A DNA stretch of 49,457 bases, from positions 12,037 to 61,493 of the forward strand of contig JAUNPK010000019.1 in NCBI GenBank assembly GCA_030536855.1, in the 5' to 3' direction. Origin of the DNA: Eubacteriales bacterium (lineage in GTDB: Bacteria > Bacillota > Clostridia > Lachnospirales > Lachnospiraceae). Under the pieces are notes generated by a model. That model had not been told where the DNA came from. It ran no database searches and saw only the letters and a program-made list of their open reading frames with translations. Positions 29,335 to 38,642 of the stretch are shown in pieces. A program made the translations under genes and the position numbers. Position 1 is the first letter of the stretch; each line of letters begins with the position of its first letter.

Positions 29335-30492
29335 ATGAAAAAGAAATTAGTAAGCGCAATGCTTGTTGTTACAATGGTAGCCTCTCTTACAGCTTGTGGT
29401 AAAAAGAAAGAGACTACAACATCAACACTTCATCCGGATATAACAGCAGCCGAGTATGATGCAACAATCACATCGGATGCAGATATTTATAAGAAATGTT
29501 TCACATTACCTGAATACAAGGGAATTGAAGTTACAGTAGACAGATCGTCATTGACAGTAACTGATGAGGATGTTACCACATACATTAATGAGAACATTCT
29601 TTCCCAGTTAGGAACTACAGAGAGTATTACAAGTGGAACTACAACTTCAGGAGATACCATTATTCTTGATTATACAGGAAAGCAGGATGGAGTTGCATTT
29701 TCCGGAGGAACAGCAACAGATGCAACATACACAATAGGTTCAGGAAAGTTTATCGAAGATCTTGATAAGGGACTTGTAGGACTTGATGTTGGAAAGGAAT
29801 ATGATATTCCATGTACATTCCCAACTAATTATTCGCCGTCTTCACTTGCAGGACAGAATGTAATATTTACAGTTAAGGTAACATCAATTGAGAAAACAAC
29901 TTATCCGGAACTTACAGATGCATGGGTAGCAGAGAATGCTGAATCTCTTGGCGTAACTACAAAAACAGCTGATGAGTTTAAAGCATATATTAAGGAAATT
30001 CTGGAGCAGGATGCTCAGGATAGCTTCATAGCAGAGAAGTTTAAGTTAGTATATGAAGTTGTTTCAGAGAATGTTGGAGATGTTAACTATCCGCAGGAAG
30101 AACTTGACTCTCTTTTGAATACACTCAAGACAAATATACAGAGTGAATTTGATAACTATGGTTCGCTTTATGGAGTAAGTGACCTTGAATCATACATCAC
30201 ATCAATATATGGTTTCAGCTCAATGGACGAGTATAACGAGTATGCGTTAGAATCGGCAAAAACTTATCTGCTTGAGAAGATGGTTGTTACCGTTATTGCT
30301 GCGGATAACGATATTCATGTAACAGAGCAGGAAATCACAGATTATGGTAATGAACTTGCTGAATATTACGAGTATGATGATTTCCAGGCAATTATTGATA
30401 CATTAGGAAATGAAGTAGTAGCTGAGATAGGATACCAGGTTCTTTATACAAAGGTTCAGGATTTTGTCTGTGACAAGGCAGTTGAAAAATAG
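29335..30492 (+). CDS. Exported trigger-factor-like FKBP peptidyl-prolyl isomerase lipoprotein
   Basis: The signal peptide ends at lipobox LTAC (Cys about residue 21). After a Thr-rich linker, a trigger-factor-like arm segment leads into an FKBP domain at about residues 95-190 (SGDTIILDYTGKQDG, then GSGKFIEDLDKGLVGL). A long helical C-terminal region at about 200-385 resembles the trigger-factor chaperone domain. It lacks the ribosome-binding domain and acts outside the membrane, most likely as a folding factor for secreted proteins. It is divergent from apbE and has its own terminator. Confidence 0.85.
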   Translation: MKKKLVSAMLVVTMVASLTACGKKKETTTSTLHPDITAAEYDATITSDADIYKKCFTLPEYKGIEVTVDRSSLTVTDEDVTTYINENILSQLGTTESITSGTTTSGDTIILDYTGKQDGVAFSGGTATDATYTIGSGKFIEDLDKGLVGLDVGKEYDIPCTFPTNYSPSSLAGQNVIFTVKVTSIEKTTYPELTDAWVAENAESLGVTTKTADEFKAYIKEILEQDAQDSFIAEKFKLVYEVVSENVGDVNYPQEELDSLLNTLKTNIQSEFDNYGSLYGVSDLESYITSIYGFSSMDEYNEYALESAKTYLLEKMVVTVIAADNDIHVTEQEITDYGNELAEYYEYDDFQAIIDTLGNEVVAEIGYQVLYTKVQDFVCDKAVEK

Positions 30493-30527
30493 TACTTGAC
30501 TTATTGAATACAAACAATTAAAACATT

Positions 30528-30562
30528 AGAGTGTCTGATTATTTCAGACGCTCTATTTTTTT
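30528..30562 (+). terminator. Intrinsic terminator between the lipoprotein and SulP genes
   Basis: AGAGTGTCTGA (30528-30538) pairs with TCAGACGCTCT (30544-30554), 11 bp with one G-T pair, followed by seven T (30556-30562). It ends 15 nt before the SulP start codon. Confidence 0.88.
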
Positions 30563-30577
30563 ATGAGGGAGAAAACA

Positions 30578-32251
30578 ATGAATCAATTTGTACCAAAATT
30601 ATTTGACGTTATGAAGTCATATTCAAAGGAGCAGTTTGTTAAGGATGTTGTGGCAGGTATAATAGTTGCCATCATAGCATTACCTTTGTCAATTGCTCTT
30701 GCTCTTGCATCAGGAGTAAGTCCTGAACAGGGTATCTACACGGCAATATTTGCCGGATTTGTAATATCTTTCCTGGGTGGAAGCCGTGTTCAGATTGCAG
30801 GACCTACAGCTGCATTTGCTACCATTGTGGCAGGTATTGTAGCAGAAAATGGAATGGATGGTCTTATAGTTGCAACTATAATGGCAGGTATTCTCCTTAT
30901 AGTTATGGGATTATTAAAGTTTGGAAATCTTATAAGATTTATACCATACACAATTACAACAGGATTTACATTTGGTATTGCAGTTACTATTGTTATAGGT
31001 CAGATTAAGGATTTTCTGGGACTTACATATCCGGCAGGCACACATACTGTGGAGACTATGGATAAAATCAGTGCAATAGCAGCAAATATAGGAACATTAA
31101 ATTATAAAGCGTTGATAGTTGGAGTTGTATCCCTTGCAATTCTTATAGTGTGGCCAAAATTTAAAGCTCTTGATAAAATTCCCCCTTCTTTGGTTGCGGT
31201 AATAATATCAGTGCTTATGGTTAAATTCATACCAATGTTGCAGGACGTTAACACAATCGGGAGTCTTTATACGATAAAGAAGGGACTTCCTGCAGTTAAT
31301 ATTCCAACTGTCAATTTTGATATGATAAAAAATCTTATTCCAGATGCCTTCACAATCGCAGTACTTGCAGGAATAGAGAGTCTTCTTTCCTGCGTTGTAT
31401 CAGACGGTATGATAGGTTCAAGACATAAACCTAATATGGAGCTTGTAGCACAGGGTGCAGGAAATGTGGTTTCGGGATTGTTTGGTGGAATACCGGCTAC
31501 AGGTGCTATTGCCAGAACAGCTGCCAATGTAAAGATTGGAGGACGCACTCCTATTGCAGGAATGGTTCATTCAATAACACTCCTTATTGTTCTTGTAGTA
31601 TTAATGCCTTATGCGGCATGGATTCCAATGCCGGCTATAGCAGCTATCCTTTTCATGGTTGCATATAATATGAGTGGCTGGAGGGAAATGGTTAACCTTG
31701 TAAAGCATTCGCCTAAATCTGATATTCTTGTTCTTCTTACAACTATGATTCTTACAGTTGTATTTGACCTTGTTGTTGCAATTGAAGTTGGCATAGTTAT
31801 GGCAGCACTTCTCTTCCTCAAGAGAATGGCAGATGTTACTGAGGTTAAGGGGTGGAAGTATATCGGACAGGATATAGATGAAAATAATGATCCGGAAAGT
31901 ATTAACTTAAAGAAGGTCCCTAAAAAGACTCTTGTATATGAGATTATAGGACCAATGTTCTTTGCAGCAGCGGATAAGTTTATGGATATTAATACAGAGA
32001 GTGACATAAAGGTAATTATTTTACGTATGAGAGGCGTGCCGGCTATGGATATATCAGCACTCCGTTCCCTCAAAAATATTCACAGCTTATGTAGGAAGAG
32101 GGGAATAACACTGGTGTTCTCTCATGTTCAGGAGCAGCCAATGAGTGTTATGGAAAAAGCCGGATTTGTGGATGAAATCGGGGCAGAAAATTTCCGTGAA
32201 AACATAGATGCTGCATTGCTTCATGCTGAAAATCTGGTGAGTGCGGAATAA
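30578..32251 (+). CDS. SulP-family anion permease with STAS domain
   Basis: A membrane transporter of about 557 residues. The first 420 form the SulP 14-helix core, with the N-terminal signature near PLSIALALASGVSPEQGIYT. The C-terminal STAS domain at about 450-550 includes RMRGVPAMDISALRSL. Substrates in the family are sulfate, bicarbonate or other anions; the exact one cannot be read here. GAGGGAG precedes the ATG at 30578, so the in-frame ATG at 30563 is not preferred. It stands alone between two unrelated units. Confidence 0.9.
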   Translation: MNQFVPKLFDVMKSYSKEQFVKDVVAGIIVAIIALPLSIALALASGVSPEQGIYTAIFAGFVISFLGGSRVQIAGPTAAFATIVAGIVAENGMDGLIVATIMAGILLIVMGLLKFGNLIRFIPYTITTGFTFGIAVTIVIGQIKDFLGLTYPAGTHTVETMDKISAIAANIGTLNYKALIVGVVSLAILIVWPKFKALDKIPPSLVAVIISVLMVKFIPMLQDVNTIGSLYTIKKGLPAVNIPTVNFDMIKNLIPDAFTIAVLAGIESLLSCVVSDGMIGSRHKPNMELVAQGAGNVVSGLFGGIPATGAIARTAANVKIGGRTPIAGMVHSITLLIVLVVLMPYAAWIPMPAIAAILFMVAYNMSGWREMVNLVKHSPKSDILVLLTTMILTVVFDLVVAIEVGIVMAALLFLKRMADVTEVKGWKYIGQDIDENNDPESINLKKVPKKTLVYEIIGPMFFAAADKFMDINTESDIKVIILRMRGVPAMDISALRSLKNIHSLCRKRGITLVFSHVQEQPMSVMEKAGFVDEIGAENFRENIDAALLHAENLVSAE

Positions 32252-32350
32252 TAGAATAATGCTACACAATTCCTAAAATATGTGATATATTAAACATATA
32301 TTGCGACGTGATTGTAAAAGTTTATACGAAACATTTTTAGGAGACAATTT

Positions 32351-35300
32351 ATGGATAGGGCGGATAAGTGCATTAAAATTGTAAGCGTTGTTTTCAGGAT
32401 TTTATTTGTAGCGGTAATTGTGTATTTTATTGTGGGTCACATAGTATTTCCGGGACTTGATTCTAAGGAATACGAAATGAGAGAATTAGATCTTGAATGG
32501 ACTTATACCAGGGAGAACGGAGAACAGCAAAAAGTACGTCTTCCCGGTGATTTTGATGCATACAGGAATGAGATACTTACACTGGAAGCCGTACTGCCCT
32601 ATGAAATAAAAGACGGATGGTATATTTGCATAAGAAGCAGCAGACAGGAGTTGTCTGTTTATATTAACGGAGAACTAAGGCAGGAATATACAACCATAGA
32701 CATTCAACCATTTGGAGATGTGTCATCAGCGGCTTACGTCATGGTTAGTGTTGGAAGTAAAGATGAAGGAAAGAGCATCAAGATAGTGTCCCAGTCAGAT
32801 ACTTCTTACTCAGGAGCCTTTCATATGCCTTATATTGGCGACAGTACGGGAATATGGCTTGAAATTTTCAGGGGATGCGGAATCGAACTACTTATATCAA
32901 CTCTTGCCATTATGCTGGGCGTTATAGTAATTATTGCCTGTTTCTTTATCAGAGTTATATATAAAAGGACTATTGAACTTGAATCATTGGGTTGGGGAAT
33001 TGTTCTGGCTTCTTTGTGGATTTTTGTAAATTCACCGGTAAGGCAGTTAATTACCCCGAATGTCTCTGTTTTCTGTGATGTAGCTTTCTTTATGGTGATG
33101 TTACTTCCTATACCTTTTGGACTATATGTAAATGATATACAAAAAGGAAGATATAAAGTTATTTATATGTTGGCGGAAATACTTTGCATTGTAGATTTTC
33201 TGGCATGCACCATATTGCATGTTTCAGAAATTATGGAATTTACAGACACATTCATATTTATGGCTGCAATGTGTGTATTTATGATAATCACTTTATTTGT
33301 TACAATGACACTGGATGTTATCAATGGAAATATTAAGGAATATATTGTACAGGCGGTGGGGCTTGTCACGGTTGCAATATTTACGGTTGCACAAATATTC
33401 ATTTATATGAAACGGAGTATCACATTTAACTGCGCGTGGGTAGCGTGCGGTTTGATACTGCTGCTTATAATTTCCAGTATTGTAGCCTTCAGAGGCGTTA
33501 TAACCATGGATAAGGAAAAGCAGGAAGCTATTGCAGCCAGCAGGGCAAAGGCAAGATTTCTTGCCAATATGTCTCATGAAATAAGAACGCCTATTAATGC
33601 TGTTCTTGGCATGGATGAAATGATTTTAAGAGAAAGTACGGAAAATAAAATTCAGGAATATGCATTAAATATTCAAAGAGCCGGAAATAATCTTTTGTCA
33701 ATTGTCAACGAAATCCTTGATATGTCAAAGGTGGAGTCAGGAAAGATAGAGATTGATAATGAGAATTATAATTTCAGCAGTCTTATAAGCGATGTTGTCA
33801 ATATGGTGGAATTGAAGGCTAAAGATAAGAATCTTGAGTTTAATGTGAATATTAACTCAAAGCTTCCATCAAGTCTGTATGGAGACAGTCTTAAGATTAA
33901 GCAGATACTGGTTAATCTTCTTAATAATGCAGTTAAGTATACCAATGAAGGAAGTATCAATTTTACAGTAGACGGAGGAACATTTGAGAATCAGGTGATT
34001 TTATTCTTTACTGTTCGTGATACAGGAATTGGAATTAAAGAAGAGGATATGCCTAAACTTTTTGCAGAGTTTGAAAGAATTGATGAGAACGCAAACAGGT
34101 ATGTTGAAGGTACAGGTCTTGGTATGGCAATTACAAGAAGGCTTCTTGAACTTATGGGAAGTACACTTGAAGTGGAAAGCTCTTATGGGGTAGGTTCAAC
34201 ATTCAGATTCAGACTTTGTCAGGAAGTTGTTGATGTTCAACCTATTGGGGATATCGAAGAAAAATCCAAAGGTGAGAATCCACAGTATGAGCATAAAGTT
34301 TTGTTTACAGCCCCTGAAGCACAGGTTTTGGTTGTGGATGACAATATAGTGAATCTCAAGGTGTTTTCAAGTCTTCTCAGTGAGACCAAGATTAATGTGG
34401 ATACTGCGGATAGTGGTAAAAATTGCATTTCCTATGTAAGATTAAAACATTATGATGTTATATTCCTGGATCATATGATGCCGGAGATGGATGGTATTGA
34501 AACCTTAAAGAGGCTTAAGAATATGGATGACAGTAAATGTAAAGATACCCCTATCATTGTTCTTACTGCCAATGCGGTTGCGGGAGCCAGGGAGATGTAT
34601 CTGGATGCAGGATTTGACGATTTCCTGTCAAAGCCTATTATCCCGGACAAGCTTGAAAATATGGTATTTAAATATTTGAAGGATGAACTTGTTCACAAAG
34701 AAGAGATTATTATAGAGAGAGAAGTGGATAACGCTCCGGAAACCAATACTAAGAGTGAAAAAGATAGTAAGTCGTCTATGGAGCTTCCGGAAATCGAGGG
34801 CCTGGACTGGACATTGGCAAGGAGTCACATGAGTGATGAAAATATGTTAATGGAGATAGTCAACAATTTCTTTGTTTCTTTAGAGTCAGAAGCAGACTAT
34901 CTTAAAGAAAGATATGAGGAAATCTTTGAAAATGGAACAGTTACCATTGAAGAGGTGGAGAATGATGAGAATTTAAAAAATTCATTGGATAATTACAGAA
35001 TTAAGGTTCATGCAATGAAAAGTTCTGCAAATCTTATTGGCCTTGCATTTCTGGGATACATGGCCAGAACGCTTGAATATGCAGCAAGAGACGGGAAACT
35101 GGAAGTTATAAGAGTTATGACTGAAGAGTTTCTTTCCGACTGGCTGAGCTATAAGGAAAAGCTAAAGCCATGTATCCGGGAGGAAGACGGCCACAAGAAT
35201 ATAGGAGATGGTAAGGAACTAACAGATATGCTTCAGAAAATGGAAGCTGCGTTGAAGGCCGTAGATATTGATTTAGTTGACTCATTAATGGCGCAGGTAA

Positions 35301-35443
35301 AGGAATATAAGTACGGAGCAGAAGAGAAGAAGTTAGTTGAATTCCTTAATGCGGCAGTCACCAATCTGGAAGAAGAGCGGATTTACGAATATATTGGAAA
35401 ACTCAGAGATTGCATTTTACATAGGAGGTGTGGATTGCATTGA
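32351..35443 (+). CDS. Hybrid histidine kinase: 7TM sensor, HisKA, HATPase, receiver, Hpt
   Basis: A 1030-residue sensor. TM1 is at about residues 10-30, then an extracellular beta-sandwich domain (about 35-165) resembling 7TMR-DISMED2, and seven more membrane helices (about 175-390). HisKA follows with H409 in NMSHEIRTP, then an HATPase with N, G1 (DTGIG) and G2 (GTGLGMA) boxes. The receiver has phospho-acceptor D707 (FLDHMMPEMDG) and the DD pair VVDDN. The Hpt domain has H887 in HAMKSSAN. All phosphorelay residues are intact. No response regulator with a DNA-binding domain is next to it, so the final target is elsewhere. The stop overlaps the start of the second kinase. Confidence 0.93.
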   Translation: MDRADKCIKIVSVVFRILFVAVIVYFIVGHIVFPGLDSKEYEMRELDLEWTYTRENGEQQKVRLPGDFDAYRNEILTLEAVLPYEIKDGWYICIRSSRQELSVYINGELRQEYTTIDIQPFGDVSSAAYVMVSVGSKDEGKSIKIVSQSDTSYSGAFHMPYIGDSTGIWLEIFRGCGIELLISTLAIMLGVIVIIACFFIRVIYKRTIELESLGWGIVLASLWIFVNSPVRQLITPNVSVFCDVAFFMVMLLPIPFGLYVNDIQKGRYKVIYMLAEILCIVDFLACTILHVSEIMEFTDTFIFMAAMCVFMIITLFVTMTLDVINGNIKEYIVQAVGLVTVAIFTVAQIFIYMKRSITFNCAWVACGLILLLIISSIVAFRGVITMDKEKQEAIAASRAKARFLANMSHEIRTPINAVLGMDEMILRESTENKIQEYALNIQRAGNNLLSIVNEILDMSKVESGKIEIDNENYNFSSLISDVVNMVELKAKDKNLEFNVNINSKLPSSLYGDSLKIKQILVNLLNNAVKYTNEGSINFTVDGGTFENQVILFFTVRDTGIGIKEEDMPKLFAEFERIDENANRYVEGTGLGMAITRRLLELMGSTLEVESSYGVGSTFRFRLCQEVVDVQPIGDIEEKSKGENPQYEHKVLFTAPEAQVLVVDDNIVNLKVFSSLLSETKINVDTADSGKNCISYVRLKHYDVIFLDHMMPEMDGIETLKRLKNMDDSKCKDTPIIVLTANAVAGAREMYLDAGFDDFLSKPIIPDKLENMVFKYLKDELVHKEEIIIEREVDNAPETNTKSEKDSKSSMELPEIEGLDWTLARSHMSDENMLMEIVNNFFVSLESEADYLKERYEEIFENGTVTIEEVENDENLKNSLDNYRIKVHAMKSSANLIGLAFLGYMARTLEYAARDGKLEVIRVMTEEFLSDWLSYKEKLKPCIREEDGHKNIGDGKELTDMLQKMEAALKAVDIDLVDSLMAQVKEYKYGAEEKKLVEFLNAAVTNLEEERIYEYIGKLRDCILHRRCGLH

Positions 35444-37434
35444 TTAATAGAGAGAATATGTTAGATGAAAATAAGAGAAAAAAATTTTATGACACGTTTT
35501 TTACTTCTATTGTTAAGGATATTGTATGTATTGTAGATATTGATATTGAGAAGAATACATATCGTGTTTCTGAATGTGACGAATATTTTCAGGGGATATT
35601 TAAACAGGAGGGATCTTTAAGAGATTTGTACCGTGTTTTGTTTTTAAAAGAGGAACAAAAGGACAATAAGAATAATTACGAAAGTTTTATTGATGAAGAT
35701 GTATTCAAAAAGGATAAATATCAAGGAGGAGTCCGCTTTCAGGCAGAGGATGAAGAAAAAAGCTTTTTCTTTCGTATTTTAAAGATATCTTCCACTGAAT
35801 CAATTATGGTATTTTTTGTGGAGGACTTCTTTTCCCAGAATAATATGATAGAGATGGAAAAGATTGATACGATTCAGGAAATCTACCTGTTTTCCATGAT
35901 AGTTGACCTTGGAAATGATTCCTGTGTGAATCCCAATACAACAGAGGTTAATGCATCCAGACAGGATTATATGGATGTTAAATATTCTGACTGGAGATTG
36001 ATGATTTCTAATATGTTCAAGGATGAGGATAAGGTGTTGTTTCTGCGTGCATCCTCACCGGAGAATGTGATTAACAAGTTGGAAATGCAGAACCAATTTC
36101 ATATAGATCTTCAGATGATGAATATGCAGGGTGAGTTTGTATGGTGCCGGTTGATGTTTGCCAGAATGAAGAATTTCTCAAGGGAAAATCCTCGATTTGT
36201 TTACACTGTTCGTGATATTTCAGGGGATATTGCCCAGTTACTCCGTCAGGAGGGATTGATTAAGGCAATTGAGGAACAGAATGAAAGGCTTCAGGAAGCA
36301 GATAAGAATAAGACGAAATTCTTTTCCAATATGTCTCATGAGATACGTACTCCAATCAACTCTATTATGGGAATGAACGAGGTTATACTTAGGGATTGTG
36401 AGGATGAAACCATCAGAGGATACGCAAAGGATGTAAAGGATGCAAGCAGATATTTACTTAGCCTTGTAAACGATATTCTGGATTATTCCAAAATAGAAGC
36501 CGGGAAAATGGAAATTGTCCCGGTGGAATACGATATGGAAGATTTGCTTGGGGGAGTGTGTAATCTTATTAAAACTAAATTAGAAGAGAAATCTCTGGAA
36601 TTTGAGTTGAAAGTAGGAGAGAATGTGCCTACCCGGCTGTTTGGTGATGAAATAAGAATTTCCCAGATTTTGATAAATCTTCTTACTAACGCGATTAAAT
36701 ATACCGATAAGGGAAAAGTTTCCTTTTTGGTGGAACGGGAGGCAGACGACAACGGGCAGGCTGCCATAAAGTTTACCGTTAAAGATACAGGTATTGGAAT
36801 AAAGCAGGAGGATATGAAAGTTCTTTTTGAGGAATATGGAAGGCTGGATCTTTTGAAAAATAGAAACAAAGAGGGAACCGGTCTTGGGATGAGCATTGTT
36901 CAGGGTCTCTTGTTCCAGATGAACAGTCGATTGAAGGTGGAAAGTGAGTATGGAAAAGGTTCAACATTTTCATTTGTATTGTTGCAAAAGGAGGTTACGG
37001 AAATTCCTGATTCAACCGATAATTCCCAAAAGGAAAATACTGAATCCAAGATTAACGTTTCGGATACAAAGGGTAAAAAGGTACTTGTGGTGGATGATAC
37101 TGCAATGAATTTACGTATATTTAATGCGTTAATAGCACCTTATGAACTGGAATTTAATTGCGCAAAAGGTGGGAAAAAAGCCCTTGAGATGATGAAAAAT
37201 AATAATTACAACATAATTTTTCTGAATCATATGATGCCGGAGATGGATGGAATTGAAACGTTAAATGAATTGCGTAAAATAAATGACTATTATAAAAATA
37301 TTCCTGTAATTGCATTAACGGGGCATTATTCTCCAACAGCAAGGGCAGAGTATATCAGCCTTGGATTTACAGATTATTTGGAAAAGCCGATTGTTCCTGA
37401 ACGACTGGATGAGATGATTCACAAGTATTTATAG
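35440..37434 (+). CDS. Cytosolic hybrid histidine kinase with Asn in place of receiver Asp
   Basis: No membrane segment is seen. Residues 1-280 contain PAS-like regions (a PAC-like RFVYTVRDISG near 265). HisKA has H300 (NMSHEIRTP), and the HATPase has DTGIG and GTGLGMS. The C-terminal receiver keeps VVDDT, the Thr of ALTG and the Lys of EKPI. The phospho-acceptor position is Asn (codon AAT 37225-37227, FLNHMMPEMDG). There is no Hpt domain. It is a close paralogue of the upstream kinase. The TTG at 35440 overlaps the upstream TGA and is 11 nt after AGGAGG, so I prefer it; ATG 35458 is an alternative. The two proteins probably work together. Confidence 0.9.
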   Translation: MINRENMLDENKRKKFYDTFFTSIVKDIVCIVDIDIEKNTYRVSECDEYFQGIFKQEGSLRDLYRVLFLKEEQKDNKNNYESFIDEDVFKKDKYQGGVRFQAEDEEKSFFFRILKISSTESIMVFFVEDFFSQNNMIEMEKIDTIQEIYLFSMIVDLGNDSCVNPNTTEVNASRQDYMDVKYSDWRLMISNMFKDEDKVLFLRASSPENVINKLEMQNQFHIDLQMMNMQGEFVWCRLMFARMKNFSRENPRFVYTVRDISGDIAQLLRQEGLIKAIEEQNERLQEADKNKTKFFSNMSHEIRTPINSIMGMNEVILRDCEDETIRGYAKDVKDASRYLLSLVNDILDYSKIEAGKMEIVPVEYDMEDLLGGVCNLIKTKLEEKSLEFELKVGENVPTRLFGDEIRISQILINLLTNAIKYTDKGKVSFLVEREADDNGQAAIKFTVKDTGIGIKQEDMKVLFEEYGRLDLLKNRNKEGTGLGMSIVQGLLFQMNSRLKVESEYGKGSTFSFVLLQKEVTEIPDSTDNSQKENTESKINVSDTKGKKVLVVDDTAMNLRIFNALIAPYELEFNCAKGGKKALEMMKNNNYNIIFLNHMMPEMDGIETLNELRKINDYYKNIPVIALTGHYSPTARAEYISLGFTDYLEKPIVPERLDEMIHKYL

Positions 37435-37444
37435 GGATAATTAT

Positions 37445-37507
37445 GGTAGGACTAGGTTATTTTTTTGACTCGAAGTGAGAGTCAGGCTAATCCCAGTCCT
37501 GCCTTTT
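37445..37507 (+). other. Nested hairpin after the second kinase, terminator-like
   Basis: GGTAGGACTAGG (37445-37456) pairs with CCCAGTCCTGCC (37492-37503), 12 positions with one wobble and one A-C mismatch. Inside it, TGACTC (37466-37471) pairs with GAGTCA (37479-37484). TTTT follows at 37504. It lies 10 nt after the kinase stop and may be its terminator. It overlaps the first codons of the TOBE-like frame. Confidence 0.6.
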
Positions 37508-37804
37508 AAAGCAGTGTTGCGACCGGAAAATGTGAATATTACAAAGCTGGATGAGAAGGTTGCTTCTGTGGCTTCCGTGGAAAAGGGCATCGTAACAGGG
37601 AAACTGTTCAGAGGCAAGGAAGTGGAGATTACCGTTAATGTTAACGGGATTGATATTGTAGGAACAAGAAATGTAGAAGAGGCTACTATTAAGAAGGGAG
37701 AAGAAGTTAATATATTTGTTCACAGGGCATTTACATATGGGGATGACGGGGTTGTCAGTATCATAGAAAATGCCAATAAGACTGAGGAATGGATGGTTAT
37801 ATAA
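37475..37804 (+). pseudogene. Orphan TOBE-domain fragment of an ABC transporter ATPase
   Basis: The 109-codon frame reads like the C-terminal TOBE region of PotA/MalK-type ABC ATPases, with VLRPENVNI, KGIVTGKLFRGKEVEI and GEEVNIFVHRAF. No Walker A, signature or Walker B segment exists upstream, where the second kinase ends. The first dozen codons fall in a hairpin and have no ribosome binding site, so homology effectively begins near 37512. It is most simply the remnant of a deleted transporter gene. A free-standing TOBE protein starting at GTG 37475 is possible but less likely. Confidence 0.5.
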
Positions 37805-37850
37805 TGATAAATGCGCAGTAACAGTACGAATGATTTGTGCATTTTGTGAA

Positions 37851-37904
37851 ATCAGCCCACATGAGAACCGTGATTATTCGGCTTTTGTGTGGGCTGATAT
37901 TTTT
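37851..37904 (+). terminator. Intrinsic terminator after the TOBE fragment
   Basis: ATCAGCCCACA (37851-37861) pairs perfectly with TGTGGGCTGAT (37888-37898). TTTTT at 37900-37904 follows. The loop is 26 nt, longer than usual. Confidence 0.8.
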
Positions 37905-37974
37905 GCATCATTGACGGATAAGGTTATATTGTTGTCTGTCAGTTACCATTAAAATAATAAAATAAACCTGGCAC

Positions 37975-38003
37975 GAATATTATTACCCATTTTCCACATA
38001 ATA
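37975..38003 (+). promoter_or_regulatory. Possible sigma-G-type promoter for spoVT
   Basis: GAATA (37975-37979), a 17-nt spacer and CATAATA (37997-38003) match the Bacillus sigma-G pattern of GHATR and CATNHTA. It lies 47 nt before the spoVT ATG. Bacillus spoVT is sigma-G dependent, which supports the call. Confidence 0.45.
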
Positions 38004-38049
38004 ACTCCAGAGTTAAATAAAACCAAAATGGTGGAACTGGAGGAAAATT

Positions 38050-38595
38050 ATGCCAAAAGCAACGGGAATAGTACGAAGAATTGACGATTTGGGAAGAATA
38101 GTAATACCTAAAGAAATCAGACGAACATTAAGAATCAGAGAGACTGATCCAATGGAAATATATACTGACATGGAAGGACAGATTATTTTAAAAAAATATT
38201 CACCTATGGAAGAAATGTCTTCTTTTGCCAATAAATATGCCGATTCATTAGCAGATGCAACAGGAATGACAGTAGGGATTACAGACAGGGACCAGGTGAT
38301 TGCAGCAGCCGGAAATGACAGGAAAATGCTTATGGGAAAGCAGGTTTCGAAAGAGTTTAATAACGCAATGGAGGACAGAAGAAGTGTTATGGCTTCGGAG
38401 AATGATCAAACATTTATTAAAATAACTCAGGATTCAGAGTTCAAACAAGAGGTGATTTGTCCGATAATATGTGAAGGGGATGTTCTTGGAGCTGTAATGA
38501 TGGTATCCTTGGATAGCAGACACAAATTTTCAGAGAGTGAAAAGAAAATGGTAAAAACAGCAGCAAACTTTCTGGGAAAGCATATGGAAAGTTAA
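38050..38595 (+). CDS. spoVT: Stage V sporulation regulator SpoVT
   Basis: A 181-residue transcription factor of the late forespore. The N-terminal swapped-hairpin AbrB DNA-binding domain reads GIVRRIDDLGRIVIPKEIRR at residues 5-24. The C-terminal GAF-like domain covers about 55-180. The length and two-domain layout match SpoVT rather than the shorter AbrB or Abh. GGAGG lies upstream of the ATG. It heads the spoVT-to-ftsH gene series found in Bacillus. Confidence 0.93.
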   Translation: MPKATGIVRRIDDLGRIVIPKEIRRTLRIRETDPMEIYTDMEGQIILKKYSPMEEMSSFANKYADSLADATGMTVGITDRDQVIAAAGNDRKMLMGKQVSKEFNNAMEDRRSVMASENDQTFIKITQDSEFKQEVICPIICEGDVLGAVMMVSLDSRHKFSESEKKMVKTAANFLGKHMES

Positions 38596-38642
38596 AGAAA
38601 ACTGCTAAAATAAGAAAAGTTAAAGAAAGTCAGGAGGTACAA

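Noticed and set aside
31609-32073. Minus-strand 154-codon frame opposite the SulP gene
   Set aside because: It mirrors membrane-helix codons of the transporter, and no start signal is present.
37770-37952. 60-codon frame after the TOBE fragment
   Set aside because: It spans the terminator hairpin at 37851-37904 and has no ribosome binding site or motif.
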